Source: Azadirachta indica (Eukaryota > Streptophyta > Magnoliopsida > Sapindales > Meliaceae). Taken from it: a stretch of DNA of 64,000 nucleotides. The stretch spans positions 3,114,871 to 3,178,870 of the forward strand of contig CM040451.1 of the NCBI GenBank assembly GCA_022749755.1. The letters are read 5' to 3'. The translations under genes and the position numbers were made by a program. Numbering within the stretch: position 1 is the stretch's first letter; each line of letters begins with the position of its first letter. The notes below the pieces were generated by a model, which was given only the letters and a program-made list of their open reading frames with translations, was not told the origin of the DNA and did not search any database. Positions 22,816-33,475 of the stretch are shown piece by piece.

Positions 22816-23809
22816 TTTTGACTTCTTGGAGAGTTCAAATTATGCTTCAAAAAGTAAAGATATTGGCTTGGTATTCTTCATATTAAACTGTTCAAGTATT
22901 CGCCCAACATATTTTTCTTGTGACAGCCATAATCTCCAGGATCTTCTATATCATATAATCTCTATTCTCAAAATCTATTTAATTGGTCAAAATTCTTTCA
23001 TATCAAAGATTTTTTATAATTCTCTCTTCAGCTGGTTGATCATTTGTGCATCATGACCAATTATGAGCATATCATCAACATATAACAACAAAATAATAAA
23101 ATTCTCATTAGAAAACTATTTAATGTAGATACAATGAATCTTCTTAGTTCTCTTGTATTCGTGATGCATCATAAATGAGTCAAACTTTTTATACTACTAT
23201 GGTGGTGCCTGCTTAAAGCCATATAAATTCTTCTTCAACTTGTACACTAGATGCTCTTTTGCTTTTACTTCAAAACCTTCAAGTTGATGCATGTAAATTT
23301 CTTCTTCCAAGTCACCATAAAGAAAAGTAGTCTTTACATCCATCTACTCAATCTTAAGATCTAGACTAGCTGTTAATTCCAAAATTACTTTGATCCTAAA
23401 TATTTTCACCATTGGAGAAAATATTTTATCATAGTCAAATTCTTTCTTTTGTCCAAAGCTCTTGACAGCCAATTGAGCCTTATGCTTTGCTAGAAACCAT
23501 GCTCATTATCTTTCAATCTGAATATTCATTTGTTGCTCAAGGTCTTTATGCCTTTTGGAAGCTCCACCAACTTATAGGTGTTATTTTTTGAGAGGGATCT
23601 CATTTCATTCTTCATGGATTCCATCTACTTTTGTTTATCTTTGTGCGTTAGCACCTCTTGAAAACTTTTCAGCTCTCATTTTTTAGTGAGAAAAACATAA
23701 TTTGTTGGTGAGTATGACTTTTACTCTCTAGTTTAATGGTTGTTCATCATTCTCCAATAGTTGGCTCTCCCTTGATTGTTATCATTTTGTGTTGGAACTT
23801 CATCTTTAG

Positions 23810-23847
<38 letters not shown>

Positions 23848-24260
23848 GGTGGGATTTGAATTCCATTACTACTTTTAACTCTTCATTTGTCACCTGTTAT
23901 TGAGAAGGACTTAGTTCAATTGCAACTTTTCTCAAGCAGCTGCTTCCTTTTGAAATGTTCAATTGTTTGATCTTCATAAAAGACAATATCTCTACTTCTC
24001 AAAATTCTTTTCTTTTTTGGAACCCAAAATCTATATCCAAATTCTTCATCTCTATAGCAAATGAATATACATGAAATAACCTTGTCGTCAAGTTTTGATC
24101 GTTGTTCTTTCGCATGTGCACAAAAGCCTTGCAAACAAATACCTTTAAATTAGAGTAGGAAACATCTTTGGCAGTTCATACTTTCTTTGGAATGTCTAAT
24201 CCCAAAGGAAATGGATACATATTACGAATTACACAATGCTTTTGAGAAATTGATTTGAAA
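22816..24260 (-). pseudogene. Tnt1-like copia pol fragment (copy A)
   Basis: This is minus-strand Ty1-copia polyprotein, in order from 24,260 down: end of integrase (KVWT-like context), QGFCAHAKEQRSKLD, EFGYRFWVPKKKRILRSRD and EDQTIEHFKR, then degenerate reverse transcriptase. Near 23,080-23,060 it reads LLYVDDMLIIGHDAQ, with the YVDD active site kept, and then KQILRIEI and WLSQEKYVGRILEQF. The arrangement matches the Tnt1 family of tobacco. Frequent stops and frameshifts make it dead. The 3' end and LTR are absent because the left junction cuts the element at about 22,816. A run of ATC triplets lies at 23,811-23,846. Confidence 0.85.
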
Positions 24261-24789
24261 GAACTGTGTGCTTAAAATGCAAATTGATGCATTTACTAAT
24301 GAAATTATTTCTCCAAAAGAGTAACATCGTGCATTGACTACAGAAAATAGTTCGTTGAAAGAATCACATCATCGTTTGAAAAGGAGAGGAAAATGCTTTG
24401 GATTAAATGGCTTGTAAACCATATTGTGGTTCTACATGTTTGATATCATTCTTGTCTTTCATCTTTTTGTTATTTGGGGTTTTGTATGGACTAATCTTTT
24501 GAATCATATTTAGACTTGCATTTATCATATAATGGCCATTTCTTTTAAAATTTTGAAGATCACGCACTTACCTTAGTTATCAATATTCAATGTTGTTAAT
24601 TTGTTTTTGATGATGCTAAAGAGTGAGAAAAATAAGTGTTTTCCTTATTGGAACCTTTTTTGGGTATTTTTGGCTTGTAAGCTTGATTATGTAAAGTTGA
24701 GATGAACTTTGATTGTAGTAGTTATGTAGTTGAGTTAAGCTTATATAGAAGTGCCTCTTTTTATGCAAGTGCATGGAGTATGTTTGTGT

Positions 24790-24847
<58 letters not shown>

Positions 24848-24950
24848 TAGAGAGAGGTTTTGCTTGAATATATGGGGGAGCAGATTAAATCATTATCAAG
24901 AAGACCTCTATGCAGCTCAACAGTTTTGTCATCATCAAAAAGTGGGAGAT
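24261..24950 (+). pseudogene. gag-like coiled-coil remnant and 3' end of a copia-like element (copy A)
   Basis: This plus-strand sequence is shared with 40,790-41,460, 46,861-47,575 and 63,440-64,000. It encodes a heptad-like stretch with one stop (ALTNEIIS, ENSSLKESHHRLK) that resembles a retrotransposon gag coiled coil. Downstream is TTTTTGATGATGCTAAAG, a motif usual near the 3' end of some plant copia elements, then a variable microsatellite, and finally AAAAAGTGGGAGATTATTG (24,940-24,958), which looks like a polypurine tract followed by an LTR start. The Tnt1-like sequence on the other strand was probably inserted into this element. Confidence 0.5.
24791..24845. repeat. (TG)n microsatellite
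   Basis: An uninterrupted run of about 27 TG units lies inside the retroelement remnant. At the homologous place the other copies carry different repeats (TACACA/TA in copies B and D, TA plus TATG in copy C). Confidence 0.97.
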
Positions 24951-26280
24951 TATTGATCTTAATGTCACATAACTCTAAATTTGATATTCACAAAATATAT
25001 TGTCCAATCAAAGAAATGAAAAAAGACAATTCAAGCTTAATTTTTGAAGTCAGGACACAAGCATGGAAGATGGTATTCTTTATGAATTTTATTTGTATAG
25101 GCTTGTGTTCTTAAAAGTGTGTTTTAGTATTGATAAAAAGCTTAAGGTGTTTCATGCATATCATTTGTTTTGTGAAAAACTGGAGTTAAATGCAAAGTTT
25201 TGAAAACCTGAATTTCTATGACTAAATTGCAAAGTTTATAAAGTTTGAAAACAGAAGGGTTGCAAAATTCAGTGGTAAGGTAGGTCAATCGAATTTGCCA
25301 TCCAATCTAGGCTTCTGATTTGCCGTCAGTTAACTGAATATGCAATCCGGTCAACTAAATCACACAAAAATTGAATAGTTTATCTCTTAATGGCTAGTTT
25401 TGAGGCTCCAAAATCTTTGATTCTTGATGGCTAGATAAAGGTTAAAATAGATAGTCTGGCTAAAGTCACTCACGGCCTGACAACTTGTGGTGGTGTATTC
25501 CATAATCAAAGGTCTGTTTTCTCATGATTCTAGTAGTTTTCCCTATTACCATTTTTGTGCTTTCATTGTTTTGTGCCATTTTTCTCTTTATTTTAATACA
25601 TATTGCCTTCATTGGCTTGCTTCGAAAACAGAAAGATAAAAAAAGGTTAGATTTTGAAGAAATTATAAAAGCAGACTTTTCATTCTATTCATATGAATTT
25701 TCTAAGCTTATTTTCAAAAATCCTAAAATTCACAACACATTAAACTTACATTCTTGAGCTTAAGTTCGTGCAACACACATTAGAATCACCAAGTACATTC
25801 AACTTCATTATTTACCCTTTTGGAGATTAATCTTGTAAGTTGTTTTTTATCATTCTTTTTCGATTTTATTATAAGTGAAAGTGATAGGTCTTTTGCTTGG
25901 TTGAGTGAGATTGTAAGTGTTTGGAGTGAGTCAAACATTGTAAGTGTTATAGAATACCATCAATTCTTGGTCGTTGAGTGTTTGGGGGCTAGCAAATAGT
26001 TGTAAAGGTTGAAGGGAATTATAATTCCTTTGATTGTATTTTGATGTCTTGTGGGATCAAAAACTTAGTATTAGTAAACTGTTCAAGTGGAGCATGAATG
26101 AGTGGATGTACACCGTGTGTTTACTAAATTACTATAAATTTGGTGTTCAATCTCTCAACTCTATCTCCTTTTACATTATTGCATATATTGTATTTTATGT
26201 GTTTGAGTTATAATTTGATTTTGTTGTTAATATTTGTTCAAAACACAAGTCACTCCCCCTCTTGGGTTGCTAAGTAGTAT
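24951..26280 (+). repeat. copia-like LTR with embedded LINE fragment (copy A)
   Basis: This LTR-like stretch follows a polypurine-like tract. It has landmarks shared with copies B and C: ATGCAAAGTTTTGAAAAC, CCGAATATGCAATCC-type text, ATGGCTAGTTTTGAGGCTCC, GGAGATTAATCTTGTAAG and GAGTGGATGTACACC. It ends near CACAAGTCACTCCCCCTCTTGG, resembling the LTR-end/leader boundary of such elements. Between about 25,440 and 25,650 a LINE-derived RNase H piece is inserted. From about 25,350 rightward the sequence is almost identical to 47,982 onward. Confidence 0.6.
25440..25650 (+). pseudogene. LINE RNase H fragment, internally deleted (copy A)
   Basis: This encodes VKIDSLAKVTHGLTTCGGV and then jumps to LSHDSS-like tail sequence. 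Copy B at 41,951-42,460 has the same ends plus about 370 bp of RNase H sequence between them. The deletion ends share AGGT/AGGTCT microhomology. An A-rich tail follows (AAAACAGAAAGATAAAAAAA). Confidence 0.7.
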
Positions 26281-26319
26281 TTCAAGTTTAGACATTACGA
26301 AAAACAAATAAAACTTGTT

Positions 26320-26598
26320 TTATGTGAACAAAAGCAAAGAAGACATTTTAGGTACTTTGCTCAACTCAGTTTTTATATTTTCAAATTTAGAACTTCTATT
26401 ACCTTTTAGATCTATCCATGGATGAAAAGAATCTTTCAAAAAAGTAGAGCATAGTGATAATACATATTTGTTACGTATCACAATCAACCCAGGCATCAAA
26501 TTAACTAAGAAGATATCAGAAAGATAGAGCACTAAGTTGTGATAATTATAATACAATACCTGCATTGATAAATAAAAGAGCATTCCTAGGATGCTCAT
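26320..26598 (-). other. open frame downstream of PP2, probably not coding
   Basis: A 92-codon minus-strand open frame begins 107 bp beyond the PP2 stop. An identical copy is at 48,956-49,234, but that identity follows from the recent duplication and does not show selection. No domain is recognised; the protein would be hydrophobic at its start. It more likely belongs to the 3' flank of the PP2 gene. Confidence 0.2.
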
Positions 26599-26643
26599 TA
26601 TTTATTACAACTAAAATTACAATCTTATTTAAGTCCCGAGACA

Positions 26644-26649
26644 TTTATT
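26644..26649 (-). terminator. candidate poly(A) signal for PP2 copy 1
   Basis: AATAAA on the minus strand lies 56 bases past the PP2 stop codon. A second AATAAA is at 26,601-26,606. The same signals occur at the duplicated gene near 49,280. Confidence 0.4.
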
Positions 26650-26704
26650 TAAAGTAACGTAATTGATTGTCTCGGTTGACTATTCTGAAGCCATCAAAGC
26701 ATGA

Positions 26705-27265
26705 TTAATTCTTTGGGCGAATAATGACACTTTTGATGATAATTCCTTTCTTCGATTCCGAGTCCTCACTTCCACGCAGATAGATTTCAATCTCAGTAAT
26801 TCCTTTCTTTTCCTCTTCAGATGGAGCACTAATCTCAGCAACTAGGATCTCTTTCCATTCGTATCTCACAGCAATTGCGGAAAACTTCTCCTCGCGTTCT
26901 TTCCGTGCTTTATCCGGTAAAACAAGTCCCAGCTTCACCGGCTTTTCCCATCCTTCAGCATCGCTCTTGATCATTATAACAAATACAACTTCATACTTAG
27001 TTGTAGAAGGTAGAGTTTTGGTGTCAAATTTTGCCTTTACTTCAAGAAAATGTATTTCATTTAGTTCAGCCGCATCCTCAGGCTTATTAGGACTGCAAAT
27101 CAAAAGTCGTAAATTAATTACATATAATAGAAATTTAGTCTTTCATTAATTATTAATAATTACATACCTTTGACCTTCCACATGAACCCAATTCCAGTAG
27201 CGACTCTCATCTCCCCCGACGATTTCCATATCCCTTGGCAGCAACGTCTTCGACTCGGACCCCAT
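26705..27265 (-). CDS. phloem protein 2-like lectin (PP2-A type), copy 1
   Basis: PP2 proteins are phloem lectins thought to bind glycans in sieve elements and companion cells. The gene has two exons: 27,265-27,168 and 27,092-26,705, with an intron of 75 bp (GTATGT...TTGCAG). Splicing joins codon 33 and gives 161 residues. The ATG at 27,265 was chosen because it opens exon 1 in frame and lies 61 bp below a TATA box. Family landmarks are YWNWV (23-27), the FLEVKAKFD strand (48-56), YEVVFVI (66-72), GWEKPVKLGL (80-89), YEWKEI (110-115), EIEIYLRG (133-140) and KKGIIIKSVIIRP near the end. It is a bare PP2 domain with no F-box, TIR or other N-terminal module, no signal peptide and no cysteine, so disulfide cross-linking of the pumpkin PP2 kind is not possible. 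It is identical, intron included, to the copy at 49,341-49,901. Confidence 0.92.
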
Positions 27266-27325
27266 ATTGTTCACTGCTAGTTAGCTCTTAACAATTACGT
27301 GCTTGGTTCTTCCAGGCAATGCCAC

Positions 27326-27332
27326 TTATATA
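27326..27332 (-). promoter_or_regulatory. TATA box of PP2 copy 1
   Basis: TATATAA on the minus strand lies 61 bp upstream of the PP2 ATG. Transcription would start roughly 30 bp downstream, leaving a leader of about 30 nt. The PP2 pseudogene at 43 kb has lost this segment. Confidence 0.65.
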
Positions 27333-27339
27333 CACAACA

Positions 27340-27584
27340 TGGGAGGACAAATGAGTAATTCATACTAACTGATGTGGATGATGATGTATTAATTACTATA
27401 TATTTTGATTAAAAAGTATAGCCATTAAATTAGAGTAGGTAAACTTAACAATTTGCCATGATGTTAGGTAAGTATTGTATTAATTAATTTACTTTTAATA
27501 GAACTTTAATAGAACTGAAGTTGCACACCATTTGTATGTCCAGTAAATAAATTTTAGTAATTTAGATATATATTTTAAAATTCA
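27340..27584. other. upstream region of PP2 copy 1
   Basis: AT-rich DNA between the PP2 promoter and the 1.9-kb repeat array. No gene is seen. It is almost identical to 49,976-50,220, with one substitution at about 27,525. Confidence 0.6.
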
Positions 27585-29514
27585 TTAATCATAAAATTAG
27601 GAGAGAGAACTTGTAATGTAGATACTATTTTTTATTGGATAATTTTATTAAGAACTGTTCTGCCCAATTTTTCTTCTATAAGAGTGCTAATTCCTAAATC
27701 AATAATAAAAAAAATAATTATTTTAATGTTTGTTGTATCATATTTAGGCAGTATTTATTTTCTTATTTGAACTTTAAATATAATTAAAATTTAAATTTAA
27801 CTAAAATCTAAATTTGAATGATATGTTTGTTTTTTTACTTTAAAGTATCAGAAAACAAATTTACACATATCCAATACCAACAATTCCAATATTTTTTAAA
27901 AGAATAAAAGCAATTTTTAAGAAAGAAAAATGTAATAAAGTATATTACATAATAAGTAATAAAAGTATAACGTTCAACATTAATTTACACATGCACTATT
28001 TGTATAAAAATTTATTTATGCTATTCTAGAAATATAGCTTTCAATCCCATTTCAAAGAAATTCCATATATCATTAATATGCAATGTCTGGATCAACATTA
28101 AAGATCACTAAAAACAAATAAATTTGTCTCTCTTTCCTTTGTGGTATAAGATTTGTTTTTATTATCATTTCACATTTCTCTTTCATTCATTTGTCACTAT
28201 AAGGTGAGGACAAAGGGAGTCTTTCATTATTGTTGTAGCTGTCCCATTATGTGGGAATGGAAAAAACAGAATCTTTGGAAGTCCCAACAAATACGGAGTA
28301 GGTATAAATTTTATAATTATCTTCCAATCATGCTACTTACCTCATATTATCTTGGGGATATTGAGGATTGATCCACTGTCTTCTTTTATTTAATTTTATT
28401 AATTTTTAACCATTACACATAAATGCAAATGTAATTGTTCGATGACTATTAGTTTTTTAAGTGACTTGTATCTTAATTATTCAATTAAAATTAAATAATT
28501 AAGATAGAGTAACTTTGGAAGCCAAAACAAATATAAAGTAAGTATAAATTTTATAATTGTCTTCTGATCTTGTTACTTAACTCATATTGTATTAAAGGTT
28601 ATTAAATATTCATCTACAATCTTTTTTATTAAATTTTTTCCCGTACACTCATAAATGTAATTGTAAGAGTTCGATGATTATTAGTATTTTACGTGATTAG
28701 TTTTGTAATTATTTAATTAAAATTAATATATAACGATTAGTTAATTGACATTCTTTAATATAAGTTTTATGTTAATGTTTTTGGCATGATTATATTCTTT
28801 TTAATTTCTTGTGTTGATAATGATAAATAATATATGGTTCATGTTCTAACATTTTATAGTTTGTTAGATCCAAAAATAAAAATCTTAATTCTACTTAGAA
28901 TGATAGAAATGTTACCTAGTCTAGCTAGCCATATTATTTGCTTAGACAATAAAGAAACTAAATATTTCCTAATAAGGAAAAAAAAGGAAATATCCCCATT
29001 ACCCCTGATGTTTGGGCAAAATGTCAAGTTGCCCAATAATGTTTGAGAAATATCTCAACACCATCCTAATCTTTGAACAATCTAGCTTTTGATCTTACAT
29101 GAACTTTTTTAGACGACGAAACTAAATGGAGGTAGGGATAATGAGATATTTTTCAAACAATAAACGAAAAACAAGTAGCTAGCCCAAATAACAGGAGGAT
29201 AATAAAGTCAATGAGTCTGGTACACCACATCATCTTTGATCTTATTGAATAAAGATAAGTTATTTAGATACTTACTATCAAATTTTACCAATCATTAAAC
29301 TGGGAGAGAGAAGCTTTAATGTACGTGCTACATGTGTATATTTTGTGATAATCTTACTGAACTTGTTATTAGTTGTTATTTTTAAAATGATACTATGGCT
29401 ACTCCTCCAAAATTCGTATAAAATAAGCCTATTAGGCCTAAAGATTTTCCTCCACCTTTGTCGGAAAACACATTGAATGAATATTAGTTATTTACGCAAT
29501 TATTTTGAAGTTTA
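27585..29514. repeat. ~1.9-kb tandem repeat R1 (first of three)
   Basis: R1 to R3 share ordered landmarks: GGAGAGAGAA near the start, CCATAT...CATTAA, a TCTGGATCAACATTA-type segment, AAAACAAATAAATTTGTC, TTTCACATTTCTCTTTC, AGAGTAGGTATAAATTTT, and later CCCAATAATGTTTGAG. The spacing is about 1.92-1.97 kb. R1 has an extra internal ~240-bp duplication (28,265-28,500 against 28,508-28,740). There are no credible proteins. The origin of the unit is unknown. Confidence 0.8.
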
Positions 29515-31442
29515 CCAAATCATGGAATGTAAACTTTAATGTACGTTCTATTTTTTTATTGTATAATTTTTATTAGAAAATATCTTCCTTTAATTCTTTT
29601 TTTATAAAATTGATAATTCTTAAACAATAAAATAAATAAATACTCCTCTTAATTTCTATTATTTCATATTGAGGCAAATAGTGTATTAATTACCTGCTAG
29701 CAATTAATAATGCAAAGTCATAGCTTAAGAAACATATTTATTTATTTTTTAATTTAACCTTCTACTATTTTTCATTTATACATTGCATTTAATATAGCAC
29801 TTATAAAAATTTAGTATGCAAATTAATATACATTATATTATATCATTATCACATTTCCAATAATTTTTATAAGAAAACAAATTTTTAAGAAAGTAAAAAT
29901 AATTTAACTATATTATAAAAAATAAGTAATAAAAATATAACATTCTATATTATTTTACACAAATAGAATTGACATAAAAATTTATTTATGCGATGCCAGA
30001 AATATGGCTCTCAATCCCATTTCAATGAAACTCCATATAAGATTAACATGCGATGTCTGGATCAACATTAGTGATCAATAAAAACAAATAAATTTGTCTT
30101 TCTTTCATATGTGAAATAAGATTTATTTTTATTGTGGTTTCACATTTCTCTTTCATCCATTTGTCATTATAAGGCGAGGATAAAAGGAGTCTTTCATTGT
30201 TGTTGTAGCAGTTTGATTGTGTGGGAATAAAGAGAAAAGACAAACTTTGGAAGTCAGAACAAATACAGAGTAGGTGTAAATTTTGTAATTCTCTGGAAGA
30301 ACTTGTCACTTATATTGTATTAGAGGTTATTAAATATTCATCTACTGCCTTTTTCTATTTTTTGTTAAACTTTTGTCTGTGCACTCATAAATGTAAATGT
30401 AAAGTTCTACGATTATTAGTATTTTCCGTGACTAGTTGTATAATTATTCAATTAAAATTAATGTATAACGATAAGTTAATTAAGAACGACTATTCTAGAG
30501 TAGGTACAGCTATTAATTTAATGTAGGTAAATTAAATGTAATATATTTATACTTAAAGAACGGTTTGCAGGCCATGGCCAAATCTAATTTGAGAATCGAG
30601 TTTTTCTCGTTTTCCTTTTTTTCATACCCGTTATTTTGAAAAAGAAAAGGGTTAGTCTTCGGCTATTCTGGTTGTCAAATTGATTTATGTTGATTTTTTT
30701 TTTTTTTTTTACCTTTGTCTTTACATAAAACATTAATAATTATATAATCTCTAACCCATGATGCATAATATAAGTTTTATTTTAATTATTTTTGTTTGAC
30801 TATATATATATTTTTTAATTTTCCGTGTTGATAATGATATATAATATATGGTTCATCTTCCAACATTTTATTTTTTGTTATATCCAAAAATAAAAAGTCT
30901 TAATTCTACTTAAAAATAAAGAAACTAAATATTTGCTAGTGACGAAAAAAAGGGGCAAACTATCATGTTGCCTAATAATGTTTGAGAAACATCTTGACAC
31001 AGTCCTGTTCTTTGAACGTTTCAGCTTTTGACCTTACATGAATGTTTGAAACACAAAGGTAATGAGGTATTTTTCAAATAATAAACGAAAAATGGGTGGT
31101 TAGCCCAAATAAGAAGAGGATAGTAAAGTCAATCAGTCTGGTGCACCCCATCATCTTTGATCCTATGGAATACGTATTACTTATTTAGACAGTTACTATG
31201 AAAATTTGCCAATCGTTATACCAGGAGAGAGAAGATTTAATATACATACTATATATTTATATATAATAATCTTATTGAAGTTGTTCAACTTTGTTGCTTA
31301 GTAGTTGTTATTTTTTACAGTGATACTATTACTACTCCAAAATTCTATACAATAAGTCTATTAGGCCTGAAGATTTTCTTTCATGTTTGATGGTAAGGCT
31401 ATTTAATGAATATTAGTTATTTACACATTTATTTTGAAGCTT
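29515..31442. repeat. ~1.9-kb tandem repeat R2
   Basis: This is the second unit of the array, aligned with R1 from ACCAAATCATGG onward. It is diverged from R1 and R3 by substitutions and small indels but collinear. The open frames at 30,043-30,309 and 30,221-30,526 overlap on opposite strands and show no family signal. Confidence 0.8.
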
Positions 31443-33015
31443 ACCAAATCACGAAACATACACTTTAATGTTCATACTATATTTTTATTGTATTTTTTTG
31501 TTAGAAAATATTTACCTTTAATTATATTTTATAAAATTGATAATTATTAAATAATAAATAAATAAATACTCCTCTTAATTTTTATTATTTCTTGTTGAGG
31601 CAAATGGTATATTAATTACCTCCTATCAAGTAATAATGCAAAATCAAAGCTGAAGCAACATATTTATTTATTTTTTAATTTAACCTTTTATTATGTTTCA
31701 TTTATACATTGCATTTAATGTAGCAATTATAGAAATTTAGTATACAAATTAATATACATTATGTTATCTCATTTTCACGTTTCCAATAATTTTTATAAGA
31801 AGAAAACAAATTTTTAAGAAAGTAAAAATCATTTCACTATATTATAAAATAAGTTATAAAAATATAAAATAAGTAATAAAAATATAACGTTCTATATTAT
31901 TTACACAAATAGAATTTGCACAAAAATTTATTTATGAGATTCCAGAATATAGCTCTCAAGCCCATTTCAAGAAATTCCATATGACATTAACATGCAATCT
32001 CTGGGTTGACATTAATGATCAATAAAAACAAATAAATTTGTCTCTTTTTCATTGTCGTTTCACATTTCTCTTTCATTCATTTGCTGTTATAAGGTGAGGA
32101 CAAAGGGAATCTTTCATTATTGTTGTAGGAGTTTAATTGTGTGGGAATAAAAAACAAAAAAGACAAGCTTTGGAAACCAAAACAAATATAGAGTAGGTAT
32201 AAATTTTACAATTGTCTTCGGATCTAGACACTTACCTCATTTGGTGTTAAGATTATTAAATATTCAACTACTGTCTTTTCCTATTTTTATCATTTTTTTC
32301 CATACACTCATAAATGTAAGTGTAAGAGTTGGATGATTATTAGTATTTTACGTGACTAGTTCAATAATTATTCAATTACAATTAATTTATAACGATTATT
32401 CAGTTAAGAACGACTATTCTTGAGTAGGTATAGCTGTTAATTTTATGTAGGTATACTAGATGTGATATATAAGATGATATTAGCTAATTTACGCTTGAAG
32501 AATGTTTTGCAGGTCTTGGCCAAATCTAATTTGAGAATTGACTTTTCCTCATTTTCCTTTTTGTCATACGCATTAATGTGAAAAAAAAAATGGTTAGTCT
32601 TTGGTTATTCTCATTTTATCTATCAAATTAATTCATGTTGAGTTTTTTTTTTTTTATAATCTTAGTTTTTACGTAAAACATTAGTAATTATATAATCTCT
32701 AACCCATGATGCATAATATAAGTTTTACTTTAGTTTTTTTGTCTGACTACCATTATTTTTAATTTCCTGCGTTGATAATGATAAATAATATATGGTTCAT
32801 GTTCTAACATTTTATATTTTTTTACATCCATAAAATCTTAATTCTAAGAATAATAGAATTATTACCTAGTTTAGTTGTATTATTTGGTTAGACCACATAT
32901 TTCCGGCATATTTCTTAGTTAGTAAACAAACGGAAAATTCCATTGCCCTAATGTTTTGGCAAACTGTCATGCTGCCCAATAATGTTTGAGAAATACCTTG
33001 TCACTCTCACCAAAT
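31443..33015. repeat. ~1.9-kb tandem repeat R3, truncated
   Basis: This is the third unit, starting ACCAAATCACG. It breaks off at about 33,015, where LTR-like sequence begins. A short direct repeat of AAATATAAAATAAGT lies at 31,840-31,890. No coding sequence is seen. Confidence 0.78.
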
Positions 33016-33029
33016 AAAAAGTTAGTGAT

Positions 33030-33475
33030 TCGCTCTTATACCAATTGAAAATTTTCAGTAGTAACTATGTTGCCAATTTTACTTAATTAAATTAATTATT
33101 AACCAATGTTAATTAATTTCACAATTAATATAATCAATATGTCACAAATAAAAATAATGAACACACAAGATTTTAATATAGTTCGGAAATCCTAAATCTA
33201 CATTTACAAGGCCACACCTTGAAAAAAATAATCCATTGAGAAATAAGATGATACAAACACCAATAAACTTGTACAAAATAAAGGTTCCCCCTTTATTTGT
33301 AACTTGTGTAGGATCTTTTTTTTTAAATTGTCTTATTTCATGAGATTCCTTCGCTTTTGAGGTTATTGAACTCCTTTCAATGAACATGGTTTCTTCTCCA
33401 AGAGAAAATTAAGTTTCTCTCCCGAAGAACACTAAATAAATGTCTCCATAACACTTAAAAGAACTAAATCCTTAG
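33030..33475 (-). repeat. copia-type LTR-like fragment T
   Basis: It contains AAGATTTTAATATAGTTCGG and nearby text typical, on the minus strand, of Tnt1-like LTRs (a run reading 'GGATTTCCGAACT'). A partial copy of the same sequence lies at 34,309-34,480. No attached pol was found. The open frame 33,142-33,387 is part of this repeat and is not a gene. Confidence 0.45.

Noticed and set aside
23811..23846. ATC triplet run considered as a coding poly-Asp/Asn tract
   Set aside because: It lies in a dead antisense copia fragment; treated as a simple repeat.
24702..24956. 84-codon plus-strand open frame with a long Cys/Val repeat
   Set aside because: It is the translation of the (TG)n microsatellite and its retroelement flanks.
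26967..27149. Plus-strand frame opposite PP2 exon 2
   Set aside because: It is a shadow of the PP2 coding strand.
28153..28371. 72-codon frame in repeat R1, similar frame at 50,795-51,013
   Set aside because: The two versions differ at many codons without preference for silent sites, and the frame is not kept in R2 or R3.
30221..30526. 101-codon frame in repeat R2, also at 52,864-53,169
   Set aside because: Identity reflects the young duplication. The opposite strand is open as well, and R1 and R3 do not preserve the frame.
27585..33015. CRISPR-like or tRNA-like arrays among the repeats
   Set aside because: The repeats are about 1.9 kb with no short spacers, and no cloverleaf or tRNA box motifs were seen.
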